Positions 1-6,729 of a DNA stretch of 19,387 bases are shown piece by piece; the stretch's first letter is position 1; the number at the start of each line of letters is the position of its first letter. The notes beneath the pieces are model-generated. The model did not search any database, was not told the DNA's origin, and saw nothing but the letters and a program-made list of their open reading frames with translations. The DNA is from HRBIN23 sp046294495 (GTDB lineage: Bacteria; Chloroflexota; Dehalococcoidia; Lucifugimonadales; HRBIN23): positions 1-19,387 of the forward strand of contig JBKBKV010000035.1 of assembly GCA_046294495.1 (NCBI GenBank). The letters run 5' to 3'. Position numbers and translations under genes: made by a program.

Positions 1-409
1 CATCCCCCGCTCGCAGGGGCACTGCCACCCCCGTCTCTATCCCCAGGCGTTCCCGCAGGGTGCGTATTGTGGCATCGTCGGGGTGGTCTGCTGCGTAGAC
101 TACAACCGTGTCCTGCACAGAGAAGATGCGCCCTGAGAGGTCTCGCTCGGCCGGGACGGTGGGGAAGGGATACTCGGAGAGGGGGACTCCCCAGGAGGCG
201 ATGGTCTCCAGCACCTGGCGATGGGGGTCGTATCGGCGGACGATGACTATCTGCGCCCCCAGGGCCTCCCCTATAATGCCCGCCAGACGCTCCATAATGG
301 CAGACGTGGGCATACTGGCGAAGCTGGTGAAGGCCACCTCTTCTATGGCGCGGAGGAGGCGGTTTTGACCCTCGCTGGCCAGCCAGTCATCCAAGCCCGG
401 AGGCGCCAT
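1..409 (-). CDS. GAF-domain protein, N-terminal part (probable sensor histidine kinase), cut by window edge
   Basis: The frame opens at an ATG (407-409 on the plus strand) preceded by AGAGG seven bases upstream. It stays open for 136 codons to the left edge, so only the N-terminus is visible. A helical stretch (about residues 5-30) is followed by a GAF-like fold: alternating hydrophobic strands such as AQIVIVRRYDP and VLETIASWGVP, then DTVVVYAADHPDD and TGVAVPLRAGD, where the visible part ends. GAF domains bind small ligands or chromophores and often precede histidine kinase modules. The divergent neighbour is a NarL-type response regulator, so a two-component pair is likely. The kinase domain lies outside the window, so that role is inferred. 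It could instead be a GGDEF protein or a phosphatase with a GAF sensor. Confidence 0.75.
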   Translation of the reverse strand, partial: MAPPGLDDWLASEGQNRLLRAIEEVAFTSFASMPTSAIMERLAGIIGEALGAQIVIVRRYDPHRQVLETIASWGVPLSEYPFPTVPAERDLSGRIFSVQDTVVVYAADHPDDATIRTLRERLGIETGVAVPLRAGD

Positions 410-501
410 GTATCAACCTCTGGTCGCTAAAATCAATTATAGTAAAGACGGCTGTCTACAGTGTAGGAAAACCTGAAACTTGGGCAGGGCTAACCTGCAG
501 G
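410..501. promoter_or_regulatory. Divergent promoter region between GAF sensor gene and response regulator
   Basis: This 92-base gap separates two divergently read signalling genes. On the minus strand there is a perfect TATAAT (plus 436-441) about 27 bases upstream of the GAF gene start, giving a leader of roughly 20 bases; I found no good -35 at 16-18 bases. An 11-base inverted repeat, CTACA-G-TGTAG (456-466), lies centrally and could be an operator, but it is short enough to occur by chance. No convincing promoter is seen for the response regulator. Confidence 0.35.
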
Positions 502-1203
502 ATGCCTCAGGGAGTCCAGAAAGGGGATGTTGTGGAAGAATACTGGGGAAAGCACCCCATCTCGGTGCTCCTGGTGGACGACCACCCCCTCCTGCGGGAG
601 GGGTTGAAAGCCGTGTTCAGCAAAGACCCTAATATCCGGGTGGTGGGGGAGGCAGGGACTGGGAGAGAGGGGGTGGAGCTGGCGCGCTCCCAGAAGCCCG
701 ATGTGGTGCTTATGGATGTGCGTCTGCCGGATATGGACGGCCTGGAGGCTACGCGCCGGGTGCGCGCGGTAGACCCTACCATCCGTGTCATTATCCTCAC
801 CGGGTTTGACGACCCCGAATACATGAAAAGGGCGTTGGCGGCTGGGGCAGCAGGCTACCGGCTGAAGGGGGTTTCAGCCGTAAGCCTGTTGCGAGACATC
901 TACACCATAATGGACGGGGGAAGCATCATAGACGCCTCGCTCCTGCCTACCCTTGTGAAGGCCGTAACGGCCTCGGCCCCTTCCCTGTCGTCTGAGGAGC
1001 AGGGGCGCTTGGCTTCCCTCACCCCAACAGAACTAGAGGTGCTTCGGCGTATGGCCAAGGGGCAGTCCAATGCCGAAATCGCCCACGACCTCCACTACTC
1101 AGGGGGGACGGTGAAGAACATCGTCGGGCGCATCTTTAACAAACTGGGGGTGGGGGACAGGGCGCAGGCGGTCTACCTGGCGGCGCGTGGGGGGATTATC
1201 TGA
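502..1203 (+). CDS. NarL/FixJ-type response regulator (REC + LuxR HTH)
   Basis: This is a two-component transcription regulator. The receiver domain (about residues 20-140) has the acidic pair D26-D27 in VLLVDDHPLL, the phospho-acceptor D72 in VVLMDVRLPDMDG, the switch Thr100 in IILTG and the conserved Lys122. The C-terminal LuxR-type helix-turn-helix covers about residues 172-230 (LTPTELEVLRRMAKGQSNAEIA, then TVKNIVGRIFNKLGV). The family's common TVKNHV is TVKNIV here. The ATG at 502 gives the longest frame. An in-frame GTG at 532 has a better placed ribosome site (AAAGGGG, five bases upstream) and may be the true start, giving 223 residues. The gene converges on and overlaps the ygfZ-like gene by eight bases. 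The divergent GAF gene is the likely sensor partner; target genes are unknown. Confidence 0.93.
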   Translation: MPQGVQKGDVVEEYWGKHPISVLLVDDHPLLREGLKAVFSKDPNIRVVGEAGTGREGVELARSQKPDVVLMDVRLPDMDGLEATRRVRAVDPTIRVIILTGFDDPEYMKRALAAGAAGYRLKGVSAVSLLRDIYTIMDGGSIIDASLLPTLVKAVTASAPSLSSEEQGRLASLTPTELEVLRRMAKGQSNAEIAHDLHYSGGTVKNIVGRIFNKLGVGDRAQAVYLAARGGII

Positions 1204-2305
1204 AGTCCTCGTCCTCTTCTTGGGCGGGGGCAAGGGCCTGGTAGGGGGGTGGAAGGGAGGGTGCCCAGGCCACGCGCCCGGGGACGGCCGTCCCTTCGGG
1301 GAGCAGTGCCTCTACGGCCTGCCCCTGTTCCAGATAGGGGCGGGCCAGGTAGCCCAGGGCTATGGGGCCTTGGTCATCCACCGCCGAGGAGGTTACCAAT
1401 CCGACACGCTTCCCCTCGGCCCACAGACCCACTCCCTCGGGCACCGGCTGGGCGAATGTCAGGCGTGCCAGGGCCTTCTGGACCTTGCCGTAGGTCTTCA
1501 GGCGGGCCAGCACCTCCTGTCCGACGTAGCACCCCTTGCTAAAAGAGACGCTCCCCCACAGCCCCGCCTCCAGGGGGTTGTAGGCGTCGGTGAGTTCCTT
1601 CCCTCGGCGAGGCACCCCAGCGGCAATGCGGAGCAACTCCGCTGCCCCTTCTCCCATAGGCACAGCCCCCCGGCTCTGCAGGGCCTGCCATAGGCCAGGG
1701 GCGTGCTGGGCCGGCACTAAAACATCCCATTGGGGCAAGGCGAGGGCGTCGGTGCGCAGGAGAAGTAGCCCAGCCCCCTCCCAGGTATCCCCCCACCCCA
1801 GCCCTGGGGGCAGGCCCAGGGCGTTCCCCAGCAGGCCTTCCGCCCCAGGCCCCAGCACCCCGATGAGAGCCATCGGCTGGGTCAGGGATGTAAGGGAGAC
1901 CTCCTCCGTAATGGTGTAGGTATCTATCCAGGAGGCGACAGCCTCCTCTGCCCCCGGGCTGGTAAGAAGCAGAAGCCCCTGAGGGAGACGGAAGACCCAC
2001 AGCCAGTCAATACATCGCCCCTTGGGGGTTGTCAACACCGTCTGGCGCCCCTTGCCAGGATGCAGGTCGTCCAGGCGGTTGGTGGTGAGGCGGTTCAGCA
2101 GGTCCAGGGCGTCTTTGCCTGTGGCTTGGAGACGCCCCCAAGGGGAGCAGTCCCACAGGGCACACCCCTGGCGGGCGGCGGTGGTTTCTTGCAGGGGGGA
2201 GGTCCAAGCGTAGGGCACCTCCCAGCCGTCAGCCAGGGCAAAGGACGCCCCAGTGGCGGTGTGGAGGGGATAGAGGGGGCTACGGGAGGGCAGAGGGGTG
2301 TCCAA
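1196..2305 (-). CDS. ygfZ: YgfZ/IBA57-type folate-binding Fe-S assembly protein
   Basis: This protein belongs to the GcvT-related tetrahydrofolate-binding family (COG0354). The signature KGCYVGQE is at residues 257-264, with the functional Cys259. The N-terminus resembles aminomethyltransferases (DCSPWGRLQATGKDALDLL, 52-70). The motif favours YgfZ over true GcvT, and no glycine-cleavage genes are nearby. YgfZ/IBA57 proteins help build or repair [4Fe-4S] clusters together with A-type carriers. The start is a TTG three bases after the stop of the A-type carrier gene, with no ribosome site of its own, so translation is probably coupled. No ATG or GTG fits better without cutting the N-terminal strand. 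The C-terminus ends in an acidic tail (AQEEDEDFR). Confidence 0.88.
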   Translation of the reverse strand: MDTPLPSRSPLYPLHTATGASFALADGWEVPYAWTSPLQETTAARQGCALWDCSPWGRLQATGKDALDLLNRLTTNRLDDLHPGKGRQTVLTTPKGRCIDWLWVFRLPQGLLLLTSPGAEEAVASWIDTYTITEEVSLTSLTQPMALIGVLGPGAEGLLGNALGLPPGLGWGDTWEGAGLLLLRTDALALPQWDVLVPAQHAPGLWQALQSRGAVPMGEGAAELLRIAAGVPRRGKELTDAYNPLEAGLWGSVSFSKGCYVGQEVLARLKTYGKVQKALARLTFAQPVPEGVGLWAEGKRVGLVTSSAVDDQGPIALGYLARPYLEQGQAVEALLPEGTAVPGRVAWAPSLPPPYQALAPAQEEDEDFR

Positions 2306-2308
2306 GGG

Positions 2309-2656
2309 CTAGACAGAGAAGGAGTTGCCGCATCCGCAGACGCTCTTGGCGTTGGGGTTGTGGAAGACGAACCCCTTCCCATTCAGACCATCTGTGAAGT
2401 CCAACACGGTGCCGGCCAGGAACACGTAGGACTTCTTGTCCACAAAGAGGCGGATGCCGTGCTGTTCAATGACCTTGTCCTCGGGGCGGGGGTCTTTCTC
2501 TATAGCGAGGTTATACATGAGGCCAGAGCACCCACCCCCCTTTACCGCCACACGCAGGCCAAACTCTTTCAGGCCCTCCTTCTCGGCGAAGTAGCGCACC
2601 TTCTCGGCGGCCTTCTGGGTGATGGTGATAGTAAGGGGTTTGGTTGGGGTAGTCAT
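2309..2656 (-). CDS. iscA: A-type iron-sulfur carrier protein (IscA/SufA/ErpA family)
   Basis: At 115 residues this has the usual length of the HesB/IscA family. The three cluster-binding cysteines are all present: C43 in KGGGCSGLMY, and C107 and C109 in the C-terminal CGCG. A-type carriers accept Fe-S clusters from the scaffold and deliver them to apoproteins, especially [4Fe-4S] enzymes. The ATG is preceded by GGAGGTG at good spacing. It lies directly upstream of ygfZ (three-base gap), and the two protein families cooperate in known systems. I cannot tell IscA, SufA and ErpA subtypes apart from the sequence alone, so the symbol is a family label. Confidence 0.93.
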   Translation of the reverse strand: MTTPTKPLTITITQKAAEKVRYFAEKEGLKEFGLRVAVKGGGCSGLMYNLAIEKDPRPEDKVIEQHGIRLFVDKKSYVFLAGTVLDFTDGLNGKGFVFHNPNAKSVCGCGNSFSV

Positions 2657-2680
2657 ACGGCACCTCCACCCGACACTCTC

Positions 2681-2709
2681 ATGCTAGCAATGAAGTGAAG
2701 GGAAGTAAA
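2681..2709 (-). promoter_or_regulatory. Candidate promoter for iscA-ygfZ
   Basis: On the minus strand TTTACT (plus 2704-2709) and TAGCAT (plus 2681-2686) are 17 bases apart. Each matches the sigma-70 consensus at four of six positions. They sit in the 139-base gap after trpS, with the -10 about 25 bases upstream of the iscA start codon. This is the longest non-coding gap in the leu-trpS-iscA block, which supports a separate promoter. Confidence 0.35.
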
Positions 2710-2795
2710 GAGGGGGTATCTGCCGTTAGGTTCTCCAGAAAGGGATGGCGAATTGGGGGCGCTTGTTCCATACCCTGCTTGGGGGTGGGGGACAC

Positions 2796-3797
2796 CTAGT
2801 AAGGATGGCCCAGGCCCATACGCTCCCGCACCTCGGCGAGGGTGGCCTGGGCGATGGCCCGCGCCCGTCGGGCGCCCTCCCGCAGGGCCTCTTCTACTCG
2901 CTCGGGATGGGTGGCCAACTCGGCCCGCCGCTCCCGGAAGGGGGCCAGGTAGCGGTTGATGGCCTCGGCCAGTTCTGCCTTGCAGTCCACGCACCCCCGC
3001 TTGGCGGTAGTGCACTCATCGTATACAGTTTGGACATTGGGGGCGTTGAAATACTTATGGAGGGCATACACATTGCACACCCAGGGACGCCCCGGCTGGT
3101 CGCGGCGCAGACGCTCCGGGTCTGTGAAGGCGCGGAGCACCCGTGTGCGGGTCTCCTGGGGGGTGGCGGCCAGTTCAATATGGTTGTCAAGGCTCTTGCT
3201 CATCTTCTGTTTTCCGTCTAGGCCCAGCACCAGGGGGGTCTCTGTGAGTTTGGCTTGAGGCTCTGGGAAGGTAGGGCCGAACAAGTGGTTGAAGCGGCGC
3301 ACGATCTCCCGCGCCAGTTCCAGATGGGGGAGTTGGTCCTCCCCCACAGGCACCGTGTCCGATTTGTAAAGGATGATGTCGGCGGTCATGAGCACCGGGT
3401 AGCCCACTAGGCCGTAGTTCACCGACTCCTCTGTCTCCTCCATCTGGCGCACCTTCTCCTTGAAGGTAGGGACGCGCAGGAGCCACCCCAGTGGAGTAAC
3501 CATAGAGAGGAGGGTGTGGAGGGTCATCACCTCAGGCACATGGGACTGGACGAAGAGGATGGAGCGGTGGGGGTCTAGGCCGGCGGCTAGCCAGTCCAGC
3601 ACCATCTCCCGGATAAGTGAGGGGAGTTCCCGCGTCTCTTGAGGCTTCATAGTGGTAAGGGCGTGCACATCCACAACACAGTAGATGCACTCATACTCGT
3701 CCTGGAGGGCCACCCAGTTCTTCAGTGCCCCCAGGTAGTTACCGATGTGGAGCCGCCCCGTGGGGCGCATACCGGAGAAGATGCGGCCTTTAGGCAT
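2796..3797 (-). CDS. trpS: Tryptophanyl-tRNA synthetase, with a possible [4Fe-4S] cysteine motif
   Basis: This class I synthetase charges tRNA-Trp. The HIGH-type motif is HIGN (residues 17-20) in RPTGRLHIGNYLGAL, and the KMSKS loop is at 198-202 (GKQKMSKSLDN). Its 333 residues match the bacterial family. Four cysteines in the anticodon-binding part, C241, C262, C269 and C272, form C-x20-C-x6-C-x2-C. Thermotoga maritima TrpRS binds a [4Fe-4S] cluster through C-x22-C-x6-C-x2-C in the same region, so a cluster is plausible here, though the first spacing is two residues shorter. The gene follows leuB with an eight-base gap and is probably cotranscribed with the leucine genes. Confidence 0.96.
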   Translation of the reverse strand: MPKGRIFSGMRPTGRLHIGNYLGALKNWVALQDEYECIYCVVDVHALTTMKPQETRELPSLIREMVLDWLAAGLDPHRSILFVQSHVPEVMTLHTLLSMVTPLGWLLRVPTFKEKVRQMEETEESVNYGLVGYPVLMTADIILYKSDTVPVGEDQLPHLELAREIVRRFNHLFGPTFPEPQAKLTETPLVLGLDGKQKMSKSLDNHIELAATPQETRTRVLRAFTDPERLRRDQPGRPWVCNVYALHKYFNAPNVQTVYDECTTAKRGCVDCKAELAEAINRYLAPFRERRAELATHPERVEEALREGARRARAIAQATLAEVRERMGLGHPY

Positions 3798-3805
3798 GGC
3801 ACCTT

Positions 3806-4900
3806 TTATCCTAGCAGACCGATGATGGCGTCAGCCATCTCCCGTGTAGAGAGGGCAGGCTCCCCTGGCTTGACCAGGTCGGCGGTGCGGAGGCCCTCGG
3901 CCAGGGCGCGCTCTACCGCCGCCTCCACCGCCTGGGCCTCGGCGGTAAGCCCCAGCCCGTAGCGTAGGAGCATGCCCACGGTGAGGATAGTGGCCAGGGG
4001 GTTGGCAATGCCTTTGCCGGCTATATCGGGGGCGCTCCCGTGGATAGGCTCAAAGAGGCCAAAAGCCCGCTCCCCTGGCCTGGGGATAGTGGCAAGGCTG
4101 GCGGAGGGGAGCATCCCCATACTCCCCGTCAGCACCGCCGCCTCGTCGGTGAGGATGTCCCCAAAGGTGTTCTCGGTAACGATAACATCAAAACGGGAGG
4201 GGTTGCGCACCAGTTGCATGGCCGCCGTGTCCACCAGCAGGTGCTCCAGGGACACATCGGGATACTCTTTGGACATCTCCAGGGCGACCTCTCGCCATAG
4301 GCGGGATGTCTCCAGGATGTTGGCCTTGTCTACCGAGCAGAGGCGCTTGCGCCGTGCGCGGGCCAGTTCAAAGCCCACGCGCAGGATGCGGGCGATCTCC
4401 TCTTCCGAGTAGGCCAAGGTGTCTACGGCGCGCCGTCCCTTGCGGGTCTGCCACCGTCGCTTGGGTTTGCCAAAGTAGAGGCCCCCTGTGAGTTCCCGCA
4501 CGACGATGAAGTCCACCCCCTGGAGGGCGGTGGGCTTTAGGGTGCTGGCATCTATAAGCCAGGGGTATACATGGATGGGGCGCAGGTTGGCGAAGAGGCC
4601 CAGCCCCTTGCGCAGTCCCAGGAGGCCGTCTTCCGGGCGCACCTTGGCCTTAGGGTCGTCCCATTTGGGGCCACCCACGGCCCCGAAGAGGACGGCGTCG
4701 CTGGTTTTGGCGGTCTGGAAGGTTGTATCGGGCAAGGGGGTGCCATATTTGTCAATAGCGCACCCGCCCACTTCGGCGTAGGCTAGGGTGAAGGCATGGC
4801 CGAAGCGTCTGCCGACGGCCTCTAGGACACGCACCCCTTCGGCGATGACCTCCGGCCCGATGCCATCGCCGGGGAGGACGGAGATGCGAAACTCACCCAT
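3806..4900 (-). CDS. leuB: 3-isopropylmalate dehydrogenase
   Basis: LeuB carries out the NAD-dependent oxidative decarboxylation of 3-isopropylmalate in leucine synthesis. Visible motifs are LPGDGIGPEV (9-18), the substrate-binding arginine region GLRKGLGLFANLRP (95-108), VVRELTGGLYFG (133-144), VDKANIL (190-196), the metal-binding NTFGDILTDEA (244-254) and the cofactor region FEPIHGSAPDIAGKGIANP (283-301). At 364 residues it has normal length. The ATG is preceded by AGGAG five bases upstream. Tartrate or isocitrate dehydrogenase relatives are less likely, given the VVRELTGG segment and the leuC/leuD neighbours. It lies 46 bases downstream of the small Cys-rich gene and eight bases upstream of trpS. 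Confidence 0.97.
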   Translation of the reverse strand: MGEFRISVLPGDGIGPEVIAEGVRVLEAVGRRFGHAFTLAYAEVGGCAIDKYGTPLPDTTFQTAKTSDAVLFGAVGGPKWDDPKAKVRPEDGLLGLRKGLGLFANLRPIHVYPWLIDASTLKPTALQGVDFIVVRELTGGLYFGKPKRRWQTRKGRRAVDTLAYSEEEIARILRVGFELARARRKRLCSVDKANILETSRLWREVALEMSKEYPDVSLEHLLVDTAAMQLVRNPSRFDVIVTENTFGDILTDEAAVLTGSMGMLPSASLATIPRPGERAFGLFEPIHGSAPDIAGKGIANPLATILTVGMLLRYGLGLTAEAQAVEAAVERALAEGLRTADLVKPGEPALSTREMADAIIGLLG

Positions 4901-4946
4901 GCGTTACTCCTTACGATGCCCCTATCCCGGGGGCGTCGCTTGTCTT

Positions 4947-5105
4947 TCAGCAGCCTGGTTGGCCATAGTGTCCGCAGCAGTTGCGCGGGGGCAGGCTCCA
5001 GCGGCGTGCCAGGTTGTGCAGGGCCACCCATACCCGGCGTCCCCAGGGTAGGGGCGAAGAGCGCCAGTTGCGCACCAGGTTGCGCAGGGTGCCCCGCTGA
5101 CCCAA
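4947..5105 (-). CDS. Small basic Cys-rich protein of unknown function (52 codons)
   Basis: A short frame fills the gap between leuD and leuB. From a TTG at 5103-5105 it encodes 52 residues, beginning MGQRGTLRNLVRNWRSS and ending RNCCGHYGQPGC before a TGA. It is Arg/Trp-rich and amphipathic in the first 40 residues (LRNLVRNW, RRVWVALHNLARRW) and closes with a compact CCGxxGxPGC motif that could bind metal. A second TTG at 5118-5120 would add five residues. Support comes from the protein-like composition, the conserved-looking Cys/Gly tail and the otherwise empty 226-base gap in a tight operon; GTGGG precedes the chosen TTG by about seven bases. Against it are the lack of ATG or GTG and the small size. 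I recall similar short proteins ending in CCGxxGxPGC but know no function. Confidence 0.5.
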   Translation of the reverse strand: MGQRGTLRNLVRNWRSSPLPWGRRVWVALHNLARRWSLPPRNCCGHYGQPGC

Positions 5106-5126
5106 CGGCTTCCCACCCAAAGCGGC

Positions 5127-5735
5127 CTAGGAGGCCTGCACTGCCAGCCTGCGCTTCGTATACTCTATCAACCCACCGGCGGCGAGCACCTCCAGCATAA
5201 AGGACGGGAAGGGCTTGGCCTGGAACGCGGCGCCCCTTGTAAGNNNNNNNNNNNNNNNNNNNNNNNNNNNNNNNNNNNNNNNNNNNNNNNNNNNNNNNNN
5301 NNNNNNNNNNNNNNNNNNNNNNNNNNNNNNNNNNNNNNNNNNGTTGCGTATGGTGCCGGTGGCCAGGTCCACCTCCACTTCATCCCCCTGCTGGGTGCCC
5401 TCTACCGCCTCGGGACATTCCAGCACTGGAAGGCCCAGGTTGATGCTGTTGCGGTAGAAGATGCGGGCGAAGGTCTTGGCGATAACACAGGAGATGCCCG
5501 ATGCCTTGATGGCGATGGGGGCGTGTTCCCGACTGGAACCGCACCCGAAGTTGGTGCCCGCAATGATGATATCCCCTGGCTGGACCCGTTTCACAAAGTC
5601 GGCATCAATGTCTTCCATGCAGTGGGAGGCCAGCACTTTGGGGTCAATGGTGGTCAGGTATCTGGCTGGAATGATAACATCAGTGTTCACATCGGCCCCA
5701 TACTTGTGGACGCGTCCGCGCAGGATGGTGTTCAT
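5127..5735 (-). CDS. leuD: 3-isopropylmalate dehydratase small subunit, interrupted by an N run
   Basis: LeuD is the swivelling small subunit that completes the LeuC active site for isopropylmalate isomerization. Seen here are GRVHKYGADVNTDVIIPARYL (7-27) and the signature GTNFGCGSSREHAP (60-73), followed by IAKTFARIFYRNSINLGLPVLECPE. A run of 99 Ns splits the gene, which stays in frame on both sides. The flanks end in GTIRN and resume with LTRGAAFQAKPFPSFM, which are adjacent in related small LeuD proteins. Without the Ns the protein has 169 residues, the normal length. The start ATG overlaps the upstream MNT-HEPN stop as ATGA, so translation is coupled. The short length, paired with a 432-residue LeuC, is the archaeal/Chloroflexota-type arrangement. 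Confidence 0.95.
   Translation of the reverse strand: MNTILRGRVHKYGADVNTDVIIPARYLTTIDPKVLASHCMEDIDADFVKRVQPGDIIIAGTNFGCGSSREHAPIAIKASGISCVIAKTFARIFYRNSINLGLPVLECPEAVEGTQQGDEVEVDLATGTIRNXXXXXXXXXXXXXXXXXXXXXXXXXXXXXXXXXLTRGAAFQAKPFPSFMLEVLAAGGLIEYTKRRLAVQAS
5244..5342. other. Assembly gap (99 N) inside leuD
   Basis: Ninety-nine undetermined bases lie between the codons for GTIRN and LTRG of leuD. Family knowledge says these residues are contiguous, so the gap probably stands for few or no real bases. The sequence to either side remains in one frame. Confidence 0.99.
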
Positions 5736-6460
5736 AGCCCCTCCTTATGCACCAAATTCTCTATGGCTTCAACGAACCGGTGAGCGTCTGCTACCACCTC
5801 TTGTGCCTCCCACCTCTCTAATGGGCGGGGGCTGTAGTCGGCCAGGTTGCGCTTCTCATAGGCCCGCACCAAGGCGTCATAAAGGTCGGGGGGGATGTGT
5901 CCTGTGCGGATGAAATACTCGTGGAAGGCGGAGTGCACGCCGGTATGGCGGGAGCGGGTGATACCCCTCATCAGGAGGGCTGCCTGGGCGGCGTTAAACA
6001 TGGCATAGTAGGCTCTAGAGACAGCCGAGGGTAAACTTTCTTGGGACAGAAGTTGCTGGGCGTCCCTGATGTTCTGGCGTGCGCGCTCCATCAGGCCGCG
6101 AACAGGAGCCACCTCTCCATCAGGCATAAGCCACCATCCCTCCCGGCGCACATTGAAGAAGAGGGTGTCTTGTCCCCGGGCGTAGTCGCCTTCCCGAAGC
6201 ACCAGGGGCTGAAGCACCGGGCCTTGGGCAGGGGGTGCTACTCTGTCCCGTAAGGCGCGCACTACCTCTTGCTCCCGCACCGGCTCGCACGCGTCGTCCA
6301 GGAGAATGAGGAGGTCAATGTCCGATTCAGGTGTCCACTCGCCCCTGGCCAGGGAGCCATACAGGATTACCGCCTTCAGCCGTGGGCCGTAGGTTTCGTG
6401 CAGAACGCGGCGGAATGCCTCTACCAAACCCCACGGGGAGATAGTCTCTACAGCAGGCAT
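5732..6460 (-). CDS. Nucleotidyltransferase-HEPN fusion protein (MNT + HEPN)
   Basis: The N-terminal part is a minimal nucleotidyltransferase. It has GSLARG (35-40) and the metal-binding DID (47-49) within YGSLARGEWTPESDIDLLI. The usual third acidic residue is not obvious (the matching strand reads VLQPLVL). The C-terminal part (about 123-235) is a HEPN domain with SRAYYAMFNAA (148-158), then HTGVHSAFHEYFIRTGHI and RNLADYSP. Separate MNT and HEPN proteins form toxin-antitoxin pairs in which the MNT enzyme modifies the HEPN RNase; here both are one chain. The ATG at 6460 is chosen because GGAGG precedes it by seven bases; a GTG at 6478 would add six residues. It overlaps leuD by four bases, inside the leucine operon. 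RNase activity is not established: I see no clear R-x4-H motif, only an R-x6-H. Confidence 0.85.
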   Translation of the reverse strand: MPAVETISPWGLVEAFRRVLHETYGPRLKAVILYGSLARGEWTPESDIDLLILLDDACEPVREQEVVRALRDRVAPPAQGPVLQPLVLREGDYARGQDTLFFNVRREGWWLMPDGEVAPVRGLMERARQNIRDAQQLLSQESLPSAVSRAYYAMFNAAQAALLMRGITRSRHTGVHSAFHEYFIRTGHIPPDLYDALVRAYEKRNLADYSPRPLERWEAQEVVADAHRFVEAIENLVHKEGL

Positions 6461-6474
6461 TCCTTCCCCTCCCA

Positions 6475-6723
6475 TCACCCTGTGGTTATGATGCTGACGG
6501 CTAGGCCCACCACGGCCGCCAGGACGGTAACCAGCAGACCCACCAGCCAGTAGAACGGGGTGCGCATCTCCTGGCGCAGGGTGCTTATCTCTCGGGGCGT
6601 CTCCTGACGGAAGGCGGCCATCTCTTGCCGCGAAGAGAGGGTGTCTGCCCCCACACCCGTGAGGCGTCTATCTATATACCCTCTACCCCCAACCCTAGAG
6701 GGGCGTTCGGCTTCATTGGTCAT
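6475..6723 (-). CDS. Small single-pass membrane protein with short coiled coil, unknown function
   Basis: This 82-residue frame has a charged N-terminal half with heptad-like repeats (SSRQEMAAFRQETPREISTLRQEM, about 30-53), then one strong membrane segment (FYWLVGLLVTVLAAVVGLAVSII, about 57-79) and a four-residue tail. This is the layout of many unannotated bacterial small proteins with a cytoplasmic helix anchored at the C-terminus. The ATG has only a weak upstream AGGGA, six bases after the stop of the preceding small frame, so translation may be coupled. It runs into the MNT-HEPN gene, whose longer GTG start would overlap it. It is not recognised as a named family. Placement between leuC and leuD makes a role with the MNT-HEPN protein possible. 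Confidence 0.55.
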   Translation of the reverse strand: MTNEAERPSRVGGRGYIDRRLTGVGADTLSSRQEMAAFRQETPREISTLRQEMRTPFYWLVGLLVTVLAAVVGLAVSIITTG

Positions 6724-6729
6724 TGCTTG

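Noticed and set aside
108..430. Short plus-strand frames at the left end
   Set aside because: The minus strand here reads as a GAF-domain protein with a good ribosome site and protein-like strands; the plus frames have neither.
1196..2305. Glycine cleavage T protein (gcvT) as the identity of this gene
   Set aside because: The KGCYVGQE signature is specific to the YgfZ/IBA57 group, and no gcvH or gcvP genes are nearby.
5168..5457. Open frames running through the N stretch on either strand
   Set aside because: They stay open only because Ns contain no stops; leuD on the minus strand is the supported gene.
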